A stretch of 64,000 nucleotides of DNA from Psoroptes ovis (Eukaryota; Arthropoda; Arachnida; Sarcoptiformes; Psoroptidae). The position numbers and the translations under genes were made by a program. A model generated the notes under the pieces. It was not told where the DNA came from. It saw only the letters and a program-made list of their open reading frames with translations, and did not search any database. Positions 49,430 through 61,501 of this stretch are shown here, one piece after another (position 1 is the stretch's first letter; each line of letters starts with the position of its first letter). The stretch lies in contig PQWQ01000010.1 in the NCBI GenBank assembly GCA_002943765.1, positions 808,501 to 872,500 of the forward strand, written 5' to 3'.

Positions 49430-51382
49430 TTATAAGTCAATTAATTCAATTTTAGAACGTTTAACTTGTGAGCTATCGTTGTTGTTGTTTGTTGACTTTG
49501 ATGATATTGATGATGGTAAATCAGTTTCAAGGTTACTATTTTGACTTATATCATCATCATTACTACAACGTTTAATGGATTTATTTTGGAGATTATTCAT
49601 CGGTGACAAATGATTCGAATGTTGCATTGTTTGTGAACGCCATTGATCACTGACAACAATATAAACAATGATTGAATATTTTGTCGATGCATAAATTGTA
49701 TCCAAATAATTATTGATTAATAAATGTAAAATAATTTTCTCCGATTTTTGTCGAGAAAATTTTGATAAATTTAAATTTTTTGGTCGAAATTTTCTTTCAC
49801 CTTTACCGATCCATAATTCGAGCAATTTCAGTCCTGTCAAACGTTTATCCATAGCATCATATACATGATTGATTATTTTTTCCAATTCAATCATTGATTC
49901 ATACAATTCATTTGATTTAATATCATCATTTTCATCAATATTTTTTTTCGAACTTGATCTAGCACAATTATCACATTTATTTCCACAATTATCCTGGTTC
50001 CATTCATCATTAAAATGATTTGCTATTAATTTTTTTCGACATTCATAGCTGTTAAGGCAAAATTTTACCATTTTCATAATATTATCTTTACCATGATATT
50101 CATCATAGGCAATCGATAATATATTGAATATATCCGTATATCGCAGATATAATATACAATCAGCATCAATACCATCGCGTCCAGCACGACCCGTTTCTTG
50201 ATAATAATATTCCAATGATTTTGGCATTTGATAGTGGATCACAAAACGTACATTTTCTTTATTAATACCCATACCGAATGCAATCGTAGCGACGATTACT
50301 TTGATTTTATTTTTGAACCATAATTCATATGTATGGTTTTTTTCATGCGATGACAATCCGGCATAATATCTTGACGCGCTTATCCCACTTTGGCATAGCT
50401 TTTTAACGACAACATCAACATCATTTGTCTTGAGGCAATAAATCAAACCACATTGATTTGAATATTTAGTTTCCAACAAGTCAATTATATCCATCATTTC
50501 ATCCGTATCTTTATCGACTTTATTTTTCCATTCAATCGAATAATGTAGATTTGAACGATAAAATGAATCTTTGAATATACAACATCCAGGTATTTCGACG
50601 ATATTCATAATATCTGCTATGGTTTTAGTGGTTGCCGTAGCTGTCAAACCTAATATCGGTGTACGTTGGAATTGTTGATGAACAATGTTTAGAAATTGAT
50701 AATCAGGACGAAAATTATGTCCCCACGTTGAACAACAATGTATTTCATCGATAACGATCAATTTGAGATTATCATTATTATAACATTTATCCAATTTTTT
50801 CATTAAATGTGTATTATGTTTCAATTTTTCCGGTGTTACATACAGAATATTGAATGACAATTGTTTTTCTTCCAGATTTTTCATAATAAATTTACATTCT
50901 TCTTCATTTTCTTTATTCAATATTTTTGCCGGTATTTTCAACTTTTTCAACGAATGTAGTTGATCTTCAATCAACGAAATTAATGGTGATACGACAATGG
51001 TTAAACCACCTAAAATTAATGATGCTAATTGAAAACATAATGATTTACCGCCACCAGTCGGCATTATTAATAGAACATCTAATCCGGATAGTATTGCATT
51101 AATAGCAGCAAGTTGATGTGATCGAAATTCTTTGAAACCAAACACTGTTTCCAGCAAATGTTGTGCACGATCAGACCAATCATATTTTTGTTGTGAAAAT
51201 TTTGCAATCAGATCATCTTGTTGTGATTGATTTTGTATCGTATCGATTTCCATTTGAATTTCATTAATTTTTTCCATTAATTTTCGACGATTTTGTTTGA
51301 GGGAATTGATTTGTTCATCAATGAATGATTTTTCATTTTTCAAACGACTTAATTCATTCAGTAATGTTTTTAAATTATCCAT
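49430..51382 (-). CDS. RECQL: RecQ-family ATP-dependent DNA helicase, RECQL (RecQ1) type
   Basis: 3'-5' DNA helicase acting in replication-fork and genome maintenance. One exon, 650 residues (human RECQL 649). An N-terminal coiled-coil (about 5-60) is followed by the RecQ core: Walker A MPTGGGKS at about 107-114, DEIH box at 212-215 (DEVH in human), GLTATAT, then domain 2 with ATIAFGMGINK and QETGRAGRDG. The zinc-binding cysteines C448, C466, C470 and C473 are intact, and a winged-helix region follows (LTGLKLLELWIGKG). The coiled-coil start and the lack of an HRDC domain identify RecQ1 rather than BLM or WRN. The start is the ATG at 51382; the frame extends four codons further only through a TTG. 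The C-terminal tail is S/N-rich and ends in a basic KRSKIELIDL, possibly a nuclear signal. Confidence 0.95.
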   Translation of the reverse strand: MDNLKTLLNELSRLKNEKSFIDEQINSLKQNRRKLMEKINEIQMEIDTIQNQSQQDDLIAKFSQQKYDWSDRAQHLLETVFGFKEFRSHQLAAINAILSGLDVLLIMPTGGGKSLCFQLASLILGGLTIVVSPLISLIEDQLHSLKKLKIPAKILNKENEEECKFIMKNLEEKQLSFNILYVTPEKLKHNTHLMKKLDKCYNNDNLKLIVIDEIHCCSTWGHNFRPDYQFLNIVHQQFQRTPILGLTATATTKTIADIMNIVEIPGCCIFKDSFYRSNLHYSIEWKNKVDKDTDEMMDIIDLLETKYSNQCGLIYCLKTNDVDVVVKKLCQSGISASRYYAGLSSHEKNHTYELWFKNKIKVIVATIAFGMGINKENVRFVIHYQMPKSLEYYYQETGRAGRDGIDADCILYLRYTDIFNILSIAYDEYHGKDNIMKMVKFCLNSYECRKKLIANHFNDEWNQDNCGNKCDNCARSSSKKNIDENDDIKSNELYESMIELEKIINHVYDAMDKRLTGLKLLELWIGKGERKFRPKNLNLSKFSRQKSEKIILHLLINNYLDTIYASTKYSIIVYIVVSDQWRSQTMQHSNHLSPMNNLQNKSIKRCSNDDDISQNSNLETDLPSSISSKSTNNNNDSSQVKRSKIELIDL

Positions 51383-51921
51383 TGTATCATTCAATAATTG
51401 ATTATTTCAATAATTTCAAAATTTAAATTCAAACAAAATGTTTTTCTTGTGTTTTGACACAACCAAAACAAAAACAAAAACATTCACCAGCTGCCATCTG
51501 GTGGATCTGGATGAAAACTTTAAATTTCAAATATCAAAATTCATCAAAAAATTTTCAAATTTTTAATTTCAATTTATTTAATTAATTATTTGATTAATTA
51601 ATTTTAAAAATAAAATTAAACAAAAAAAAAGAGCGAGAGAAAAATTCCTTGTTTTTGTTTCGTTTTTTGTTTTGAAATCATGTTATTTGCTTTTTTGTTT
51701 TGAAATCATGTTCATTGTAATTGGATGTGCATTGTATTCAAAATTGTGTTAATTTCTTTTAATTAATTAATTAATTGTAATTTTTTGTATACATATTATA
51801 TATTCATATTTCGTTTCGTTTGTTTGTTTGTTTCAAAATTCGATTGGAGTGTTTTTGAATGTTTTTTTTAAAATGTTTTTTGGTACACAAAATATTCATG
51901 TTTGTTTGTTTGTTTCGCTTG

Positions 51922-51998
51922 TATTTCGATTGTCCGAAAAGTTTTTGCCAATTATATTCAAGAGAAAATCGGCAAGAACTTTTCGGACAACCTAATAT
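51922..51998 (+). repeat. Mariner-type mini-MITE, subfamily A, internally shortened (copy 26)
   Basis: TATTTCGATTGTCCG ... CGGACAACCTAATA ends. The central spacer is about 10 bp shorter than usual, leaving an almost loop-less hairpin. Confidence 0.84.
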
Positions 51999-52201
51999 TT
52001 CAATGTTTTTTAAATGTATTTTTCATGTAATGAAATGAAACAAAACAAACAAACAAACCGAAAATATCGAAGATAATAATGATTTTGTAAAAAATTGTAC
52101 GGAAAATACCAAATAATAAAATATAAAATAAGAAAAATTGAAAAAGAAAACGGATACAAAATGTTACATAGAGAAGGTTTATGTTATTGTGTGTAATAAT
52201 G

Positions 52202-52290
52202 TATTAGGTTGTGTCCGAAAAGTTCATCCGGCTTAACCCGGATAGAATTGCTCATGAAAATTGGCCAAAACTTTTCGGACAACTTAATGA
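52202..52290 (-). repeat. Mariner-type mini-MITE, subfamily B (copy 27)
   Basis: TATTAGGTTGTGTCCGAAAA start with a 2 bp GT insertion, and TCGGACAACTTAATGATA end. Reverse-orientation B interior. Confidence 0.84.
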
Positions 52291-54463
52291 TAATAATTTT
52301 CAATATAAATTCAATAATGTTTGCTTGTTTGTGTATTTATTTATTTATTTATATATGTATAGCCACAATAAAAACAATTACAGATGTTTGTCGGTGTCGG
52401 TGTGTGTGTGTTTCTATGTCAATTTCAAATGATCATGGTCATGATAAATGATAGTGTAATAAAATCATTGAAAATTGTCATCATCATCATCATGTTTTAG
52501 CCGATGTATTCGGTCGGTGTGTGTGTGTGTGTGTATGAGGCGTATCAAGAGATGATCATATTACATTATCAATGACATTGTTTCATCTTGACATTATGAA
52601 TCGGCGATGAGATGGTCAAGCTACTTATGTTGTTTGTTTGTGTCCAATTTGTTTTCAAATTTCTTCAGCAAAACAAAAAAAAATTATCATTTGAAAGACA
52701 TGGACAATCTATGCTTATTGATTGATTGATTGATTATTTGATATAATAATGTTCGTATGTAGAAATGATGATTATGATGATGATAATAATGATAATAATA
52801 ATAATAATTTAAAAATTGGACAAACACACAAACACATAAGTATACTTGACTTTCGATAATAATATTCTTCAATTGACTTGATACTTGAGAAAATTGAATG
52901 TTTCAATGATGATGTAAAGGATGACCTTTTACGTTTATGAGATTTGAAGCTCATTCAGAGCTGGCCATATGATTCGTATCGCTGGATGGTAATAATTCTT
53001 AAAATATCTTAATTAAAGATGAATATAAAGTGCAACCTAATGATGGTATTGAAATAACAGGTGACAAAATGAATAGAAAATGAAATGAAAATCATCATGG
53101 AAAAACATTGAACCTTCAAAATATGACATACCTTAAATAATCAAACAAAATTGTCCTTTTACAAAATAACAAGTCATTGAATAATTCAAAAAATATTGAA
53201 AGTATTAAATGATGTCAAAGATTAGGTTAGGCAACCGATGGCCACGGCTTGATAGGAGGTTTTAATGTTGATTCCTGTTACGAAAACACATTTGATCGCA
53301 TTGAAAAGTCCAGAATAATGATGATCATTGATATATGATATGATATGATGCGCAACACACACACACAGACACGCACAAATACACTGATTAAACATTGAAA
53401 CACCTTACACACAAACAATGGACGCTAATTTTAAAATTAATAGAACACGATTTTTAGTAAAAAAAAATTTCAATAAAGCTTCGGCACAACAAGGTGCTTC
53501 AGGGGTTGTTGTTGCTTCTTACTATCCAAGACGGTGTTGATTGAGTCAAATAATGAGTGTTTCAAAGCATTATTTGATCTAACAATAATCTTGAAAATGT
53601 CATCATGTAAATCAATGTAATTGTAATTATTGTATTGGATGATAATTAATTATGAATTTTAAAAAAGAACAAAGGAAATATAGAGACCGATCACTGTTTT
53701 GTTCCGATTTGATTTGATTGATTGAATGAATAATTGTATATCAATGTGAAATATGTAATGATTAATGTGTGTGTAAATGAGAATTTGAATAATAATAATA
53801 ATCATAAAATGATAATATGGTTTCAATGATATAATATGGTTGATGATGGCAAATAATGATAATTCAAAAATGTTGATGATGGTTATGATAATGATAATAA
53901 AAGATCGAAAAAAAAAATTATTATGAAACATATGAGTGAGAAAAACACATGTGATAAAGGTAGGTAGGTATGTATTTTTTTGAAAGGTGTGTATATGTGT
54001 TTGTAGAGTTGGATGGTTGTTGTATACTAGCGTTTGTGTAGGTCGTTCATTTTCTGTGGTTAATTTTTCGATGGTTCTTGATGATTATCGTCGATATATT
54101 TTTCGATAAAAACTATTTCCTTGTATTATATGTATCGGTGTATGGTACACATATACAACAATGATGTTACAACATTTTGAGAAAAATTATCATAAATGAT
54201 TTGTATTCGTTTTCGCTGTGAGAGGATTGATGAAACAAAGGATTCCGGTTCAGCAGTAGTAGTTTGATTTGTTTGCGGTTATTGCATTTGTTATTTGTTT
54301 CTAGTTATTTTTGTATTTGTATTTGTATTAAACAACGACGAATCCCAATGGTGATGATGGTTGTGGTTTCATCAAATAATGAATACAATTTTTTGAAAAA
54401 TACATTTTTTTTAGTGAAGAAAGGATTAATGAATGTATGAAAAATGTTTTTGCTAATTGCTTA

Positions 54464-56506
54464 TTATTGCTTCGTTTGTAGTGCTCCATTTGATTGAAAT
54501 GCAGCGGCCGCCGCTGCTGCCGTTGTACAATGATTGTTTTTGTTCGACATTTGATAAATGGTCAAATTTCTAATTGATGAATGTGTAGGTGGCATTATAT
54601 GGACATTATGCGGTTTACGATATAATGAATGTGGCTGGCCATTCGATGAACCGGCAACCGTTGAATTCGTACAATGTAATGGATCACCACCTGGACCACC
54701 GCCACCATTACCAACAACGCCTAAACTACCACCACCAGATTGCATACCACTGGATGATGCTTGCGCTGCCATCGGTGTTTGACGTGCTGCAGCCATATTC
54801 ATTGCCGCCGATGACTGTATAACACCTTTTAATGTTAAATTTAATGGTACTGATGGATGCATATGAGATGAACTTGGGCCACCAACAAGACCACTATGAT
54901 TACCTGGTCCAAGACCAGCGGCAGCTGCACCAGCTCCAGATGTTCCACTTGTCGTTGCTTTAATTTGAATTGAACTTGAATTCAATGGTGTAACATTTGG
55001 CGATAATGCCGCATTGGAATTGTTCCCAATCACTTGACCTGTCATATTACAACAATTAGCACTGGACATTAGGTGATTATTCGATGCTTGTGCTCGTTGT
55101 GGACCTGCTTGTCGATTATTTGAATAATTGTTTCCCTATTTTTATTGATGAATGAGAAGAAATAGAAAATTATATTAGCTCAAACTATTTAAAAACAAAA
55201 AACAACATACATATTTGAGAATATTCCAATCAAATATATAATCATAACTAAATCCTTGCCGATGAAACAATACACGCAATAATGATCGAAGATAAACATA
55301 ATCAGGATCTTCATCAAACCGTAATTCACGGCAATATGTAAGATAGGCAATGAATTCGGCCGGATAACCGCGACATAATTCTTCTAATGTGGTCGATATT
55401 TTTTTCTCCGATATTCGTTCATATTTTTGTCTTTTTGTATTAGCTTTTAAACCTTGCCATGGAAGGGAACCACGATTAAAATACATGAGAACGTAGCCAA
55501 GAGACTCTAGATCATCACGGCGACTTTGTTCTAATTGAATTTAAATCAAAAATGTAAATTAAAATTTCAATAACATACAAGATAATTCACAAAACACTAA
55601 CCAATTCCTAAATGCGTGTTGAGACTGGCATAACGTGCTGTACCAGTTAAATTTTTACCAGTTCTATAACGTATGTGTTGGCGAGATTTAGGATCACGAT
55701 AACGTTTGGCAAGACCAAAGTCGATTATGTATACAAGATTACCTCGATCACCGAGGCCCATAAGGAAATTATCTGGTTTAATATCTCGATGAATGTAATC
55801 ACGACTGTGTATGAATTCGATACGACTGATCTGTTTTCGGAGTCATGGTTTTTTTCAGATCAAAATCCAATCATTCAGTAAATTATCGAACATTTTGTGT
55901 TTAAATGATAGTTTTGTTGGTTTAATTGAAAATTCATAACAAGGAAATGAATGAATTAAGAGTTAAAAATTGTATCATATTATAAACAAATCGATGATGA
56001 TTAACATACCAATTGATCTGCTAATAGTAATACAGTCTTTAATGAAAATTTTCTTGTACAAAAATTGAATAAATCTTCTAAACTTGGACCCAATAAATCC
56101 ATCACAATGATATTATAATCGCCTTCGGTGCCGAACCATTTTAATTGTGGAATACCAACTATGATTAAACGATGATTAATGAGAAAAATATATTAAAAAA
56201 TCAATAACGGAATCATACAAAAATTATCAAACACGACACTTACTTCCACCAGCCATTACACGATAGAATTTACTTTCAATATGAAGTTGTGGATGTTTCG
56301 ATGTAACATCTTCCAATTTGATTGCAACCTCTTCTTTGGTTGTTATATGTGTTCCTATTAGTCATTGAAAAAAAAAATGTTTAAAATTAATACAAAACTC
56401 AAAAATCTCAATATATTCATAAATACAAACCAATATAAATAACACCGAATGACCCGGAACCAATTTTATGGCCCAGTCTATATTTCTTGGCCACGTGTAC
56501 TTCCAT
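54464..56506 (-). CDS. Casein kinase 1, delta/epsilon-like (doubletime/dco type)
   Basis: Monomeric Ser/Thr kinase; the delta/epsilon group works in circadian timing, Wnt/Hedgehog signalling and DNA repair. Exons are 56506-56431, 56354-56244, 56158-56010, 55830-55602, 55530-55211 and 55135-54464, all in phase, total 518 residues. Gly-rich loop GSGSFG at 16-21, catalytic Lys38, HRDIKPDN at 126-133, DFG at 149-151, CK1 hallmark LTGTARYASLNTHLGIEQ, and the basic KRQKYERISEKK at 221-232. The kinase end HRQGFSYDYIFDWNILK is delta/epsilon-type, although VMDLLGPSLEDLF and HRDIKPDN read like CK1 alpha, so it may be a divergent paralogue. Near residue 168, RYRTGKN replaces the usual PYRENKN. The 220-residue tail is A/G/S/N-rich with a poly-Ala run, and is not recognisably homologous to known autoinhibitory tails. 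Confidence 0.93.
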
Positions 56507-56656
56507 TATTATTATTATTATTTATTTATTGCGAATGACTTTGAATTTGATCGATAATAATATGTGATGTTTTCAAAAAAATTTAAAGAAAAAAAAAATA
56601 AAATAAAAATAAAGGAGAACAAAACGATGATGACAATGTATGTTATAAAAAACGAC

Positions 56657-56737
<81 letters not shown>
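56657..56737. repeat. GAT/ATC microsatellite (27 perfect units)
   Basis: 81 bp of uninterrupted GAT on the plus strand, lying 151-231 bp upstream of the CK1 start codon, so (ATC)n on the CK1 sense strand, in its promoter or 5' UTR. Confidence 0.97.
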
Positions 56738-59700
56738 AATGATCAACTGAGAATCAAATGTATTTATTATTGTAGTATTGAGATTCAAAAAAGGTATTAT
56801 TGTTGTTGTTGTTGTGGTGGTGGTCAAAGAGAGACAATGATGATTGATGTTTATGATGATGATGATGATGATGAAATGAAATCAAATTGAAAGTGTAATA
56901 ATGAAGAAAATTCGATTCAATTGATTCAAATTGTTTTCTGTTTATTTATTGATTTAGTTGATGATTGATTGATTGAGATGTCTGATTTTTGCTCTTGTTA
57001 TTTGCTTCAGCTTTAAAAATTCAAATTCAAAATCAAATAAAAACAATTAACCAAATTCAATACGATTAATGATGATTATATTTCTGTTTGATGATGATGA
57101 CACGTAATTAGGCATTTTGGCAAATTTTGTTTTTTGACAATTACTAATCGAAATCAATGAATGTGAAATATTGGTAAACGACAAACATACAGACAGACAA
57201 TACAATATGTATGAAATTCAAATATGTATAAACACACATAGACACATACAATATATGTTCAATGATGGCGTGTTAATTTTTGTTTTTTTGAAAAATTATT
57301 TAAATTCAAAACACAGTATAATTGATAATGCATAAATGAATGATGATGATTATCAACTGATGATGATCATGTCGATGTCGATGATGGTCCTATGATGGCG
57401 TTGAGTTGTTTATATTTTTGAAAATTTGTTGCTGGCTGTTTTCGTTGTGTTCACAGTTATTCGATTCGATTACAATTCTCATCCAGAATATAATATCAAA
57501 GTATCTGGTTGAAAAAAAAATGGAAAAAATTAAAAAAACTCATGAATTTTAAAGTGTAAATATTCAAGAATATTGATCCAAAAATTTAAGGAATTAGATT
57601 TTCCCTGTTTCTTAATTTTCCAAAATTTTTAAAAATGTGAAAATACTAAATATGGGTACAATTCAAAGAGAGAAATTTGAAATTTTAAAATTTTGAGAAA
57701 AATTGAATTCAATTCAATTCAATTCAATCAAATCAATTGAAATGATATTTTTTTTTGAATAAATAAATGAATGAAAAACATCATTTCTTTCGTTTTAAAT
57801 ATTCAGACAAATAAACACATTCGTACAAAACACACACATAGAAACACACGACAAAACGCATTTTCACGTTCATCATGGCCATTCAATTTCATTATTATTA
57901 CTATTCGTATTGTGTATAATAAATGAACATCTCATCAATTTATATATAAATATGGCTAATAAATAAAGTGTTTGATTCGACAATCTGAAATAAATGAAAA
58001 TGGAATTCATATTCATAATACTTCTGTGTTCCTGGACTCGATATCTTTTGATGATGATGTATTCATCATCAACAACAACAAAAACATCATCAAAAAAAGA
58101 CAATCTTAGAGATTGTAACAATGTTCAAGTGTTTCTATGTGTACATTAGAGTAATACATGACCTAGCTGCAGCTGGTGATCATCAAGAAAAGTGAAGGGA
58201 AGGGAAAAAATCAACAGAAATTAAATTAGTAATGAAATAAATATCAGGTGTTTAATAGATTGATGATGATGATCAATGATCAATGATCAGCATTGAGCAT
58301 TTGATGTTTTTAATTTCATTTTTCCTCAATCATTAATTGAATCTAAAATAGATATGATTCATTCTTTAATTGAAAAAAAACTTACCCAAATTGATTTCTT
58401 TGTTTAAGATGATGTATATTTTTTCAAAATTTGTCACCAAATTTTTTGACGCAATACAATGTGATTATTGATGATTTGCAATATTTGAATATTTGAAAAA
58501 AACAAAGATATGGATTTGCACCAATAAAATTTAGTAAAAACAAAACAAAAAAAAGGCCTAATATTTTCAATATTTCACAAGTCTTTGAAATATTTTTTGC
58601 GATTTTTCAAACATGAACAACAGCACAAATGATTTCGGATGATGATCATTTCATCATAAATACAAATTTTTTCTTCTCGATTATTGCCGAAATAACTAAT
58701 TTTTGAATACAATTTTCAAAGTGTATGATGGTGCGTGTGTGTGTGTGTGTGTTTGTATGAGTGAATGTATTTGATATACTTGATTAATGTTAAGTTTTTT
58801 CTTCTTCAGTAATAGTTTGTCCCATCCAAATGGGACCACAATGTTTCTTTGTGTGTGGACAAAAAAAAATCTTGAAATGATCAATTTTTGCTTTGTTTGA
58901 TAAAACCTTAGTCAGTGATGATCAATATTTGCTTTGTTTTGATCGTTATTATTATCATTATCATTACACATTGATTTGAACGAAGTATTTGTGAATAATT
59001 AAAAAAACATTGTTTTTGTTGATGAGTAATATTTAATCAATTCATTATACGATTATGAATATAATAAAATCAAAATCATACACCACACACAGCACACACA
59101 CCAACCATCACCACATCAGAGGTAAAAAAACCCAGCTTATGCTTTTTATTTTCTTTATTTCTTGAGTTTTTTCTTTTCAAACAAGAATAAATGGCAATTG
59201 TACGTACACACACACATTTATAGCATTAAATACATAGACGCGATCAAATATTATGTTCACAAACAATAAACACAATGAAAAATCATCGACAAAAAGCACA
59301 ACAATGTTGTTCAGCTCAAAACCTTATAAAAAAATATAACAAACACACATAGATCAAACCTCATAGGGTCTTTGTTTTGTTGTGTTGTTGTGCTGGTTGG
59401 TTAGTTGATTGGTTGGTTGTTTTATTTGCTGCTTATTTTTTATTGAGTTTTATGTGTTGGTTGGTTGTTTTTGTTATTTGTTTGTTGTTCATTATGTTGA
59501 ACAAAAATATGTGGAAAAAAAATGGAAAATCATTTGATTTCAATATTTTTTCATGAAAAAAAACATATATAAACGAATAGATAATGCATAGTTGAAAAAT
59601 GCATATTAAAATTCATATATTTTTGTGTAAATAAAATCACAAATATATATATAAAATCATCAAAACAACATCATCAAAACAAAAATATGAACGAAACGAA

Positions 59701-60370
59701 ATAAGTTGAAAAAACAAAAAATGCTCGAATACACAAAAAAAATGAAAAAAATTCTGCTCAATCTTTGCGCACACATTCGTATGCTACTACCACAAATTAA
59801 TTTCAACATTTAAATTGTCGTTCGAATTATTGTTGTTCGTGTTTCGGTGCTTGTTTTCTTTGTCGCCTTCATCATCATCGTCGTCGTCGTTGTTGTTGTT
59901 GTTGTCGTCGTCGTCACAAAGGACGAACCACATTTTTTTTCGATTGATTCATTCATTCATTTAATTTATAAAATGGAATATCCATCTTGTAAACATACAT
60001 ACGTTTCGTATACGTAATTAATGTGTGTGTATGAAGTAGAAGAACGACAAGCAGAAGACACGAAAACAGACAAAAGATTAAAGGCAATCGCTTGTTGTGC
60101 GCTAGCCAATCACATGCAAGCAAAAAAAAAAAGATGATTAAATGGCTCTTGGTTACAGAAAAATTTTCTTGGTCCCCTTTGTTTTCAATGCTACTACGTT
60201 CAATGGGAAAGGCTGCTGTTCATTTGGAAACGAGAATTGGAAATTTTCAGACATTTAAATAATCATTATCAATACGTGATCACTGTATTTGTATGCTACT
60301 ACCTTTTTTCCTCTGTTTCAATTGTTACTATTGCTACTACCTACCGATTGATATGTAATCAATATCACCT

Positions 60371-60394
60371 ACACACACACACACACACACACAC
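60371..60394. repeat. CA microsatellite
   Basis: About 12 CA units in the CK1-TAF9 intergenic region. Confidence 0.85.
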
Positions 60395-61501
60395 TCATAC
60401 ATTCATTCGAAATTTGCTCATTCAAAAAAGTTGTTACTCAAAAAAAAAAAAATTTCTAATCATTAATGATTGACTTGGATAATTGCAATCATCATATTCT
60501 TGGTTGTGTTTGTTTACCTTTTTAAAAACAAAACAAAAAAAAAAAAACAAAATGATAAATGATCATTGAAATGATCATGGAATTGAAATACTTGGAAATG
60601 CACTTATTCATTCGGCAAGCATGTTTTGCTGTTTAAAATGCACATTTCAATGCGTATGTAAAACATGTTGCAATTCATTTCGGTTGTCATTTTGGTTTTC
60701 GTTCATTAAAAATTTTCAATCATCAATGATTTGAATGAAAAAAATTCGCCACCGAATATACAAATGGAAATCAGGTTCTTTAACCCATACTTTGTTTATT
60801 TATTCACTATTTTTCCGAAAAGCCGATAATTTAAAAATAAAGGTGAAGACTATACGAGCAGTAGTTGGCTATATAATGATTATCACACCAATAACAATTG
60901 ATGGTAAATGGACAAAATGGGACTCTATTCACTAATGTGAATTTTTGGTCAAATCAAATAAACTTGTACAAAGAAAATGATTTGTTTTCTTTTGAAATTT
61001 TGATGGTGAATCGAAGGAAACCGAATAAGACGAAGAAAATGAGAAACAACAAATAAAAATGTGGAACGACTGGCAGGCACACCTGGTCATTCAAGTTCAA
61101 CTTTGACCTTTTTTTTTCTTTGTTTGTTTGTTGGTTCGCAAATTTTTTTTTTTTCGTAAACTTTCACTATGAATGCACTGAATTTCTTGTTCTGACCTTA
61201 TAGGCTTTTCGATTCAGATTATGGCTTGTTGCTTTTTGGTAACTTATAGCAAATTTGATGGGATGAAGAAATTTTGGTTGAAATTTTTTTTTTTTTTTGG
61301 AAAAAAACTTGATTGAAATTTGAATTTCGCGGTCAAAAAAATCGAATACGCTGTTTATGTTCGGTACCTCTCTTGTTTTTTGTTTATGTTTTTTTTTGAT
61401 ATTTACACATTTTTTCTTAACATTTGAATCTGAATTTTAATCATTAAATTATTCAAGTTTTTAATTCAAAATTCTAAAGTTCGAAATTCGATAAAACGAA
61501 A

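Larger units (their letters stand above)
51383..54463. other. Intergenic region between CK1 (3' end) and RECQL (5' end)
   Basis: About 3 kb. Contains mini-MITEs 26 and 27, TG and GAT simple repeats and AT-rich DNA. The part near 54463 is probably CK1 3' UTR. No ORF with protein-like composition is seen. Confidence 0.6.
56507..61501. other. Intergenic region between divergent CK1 and TAF9
   Basis: About 5 kb with no supported gene. It holds the ATC/GAT microsatellite, TG, CA, TTG and TCG runs and poly(A/T). A GGGTAAGT donor-like site (minus strand, about 58385) could end a 5' UTR exon of CK1, but no matching acceptor evidence is available. No mini-MITE copy occurs here. Confidence 0.6.

Noticed and set aside
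53222..53236. TTAGGTTAGG, the arthropod telomere unit
   Set aside because: Only two units, in the middle of ordinary intergenic sequence.
54558..54822. Plus-strand ORFs over the CK1 tail
   Set aside because: Antisense shadows of the Gly/Ala/Ser-rich CK1 C-terminus.
56564..56890. 108-codon ORF with a poly-Asp run (plus) and its poly-Ile partner (minus)
   Set aside because: Both are translations of the GAT microsatellite.
58140..58400. Possible 5' UTR exon of CK1 (donor-like GGGTAAGT at about 58385, minus strand)
   Set aside because: A lone donor match in AT-rich DNA without acceptor or coding support.
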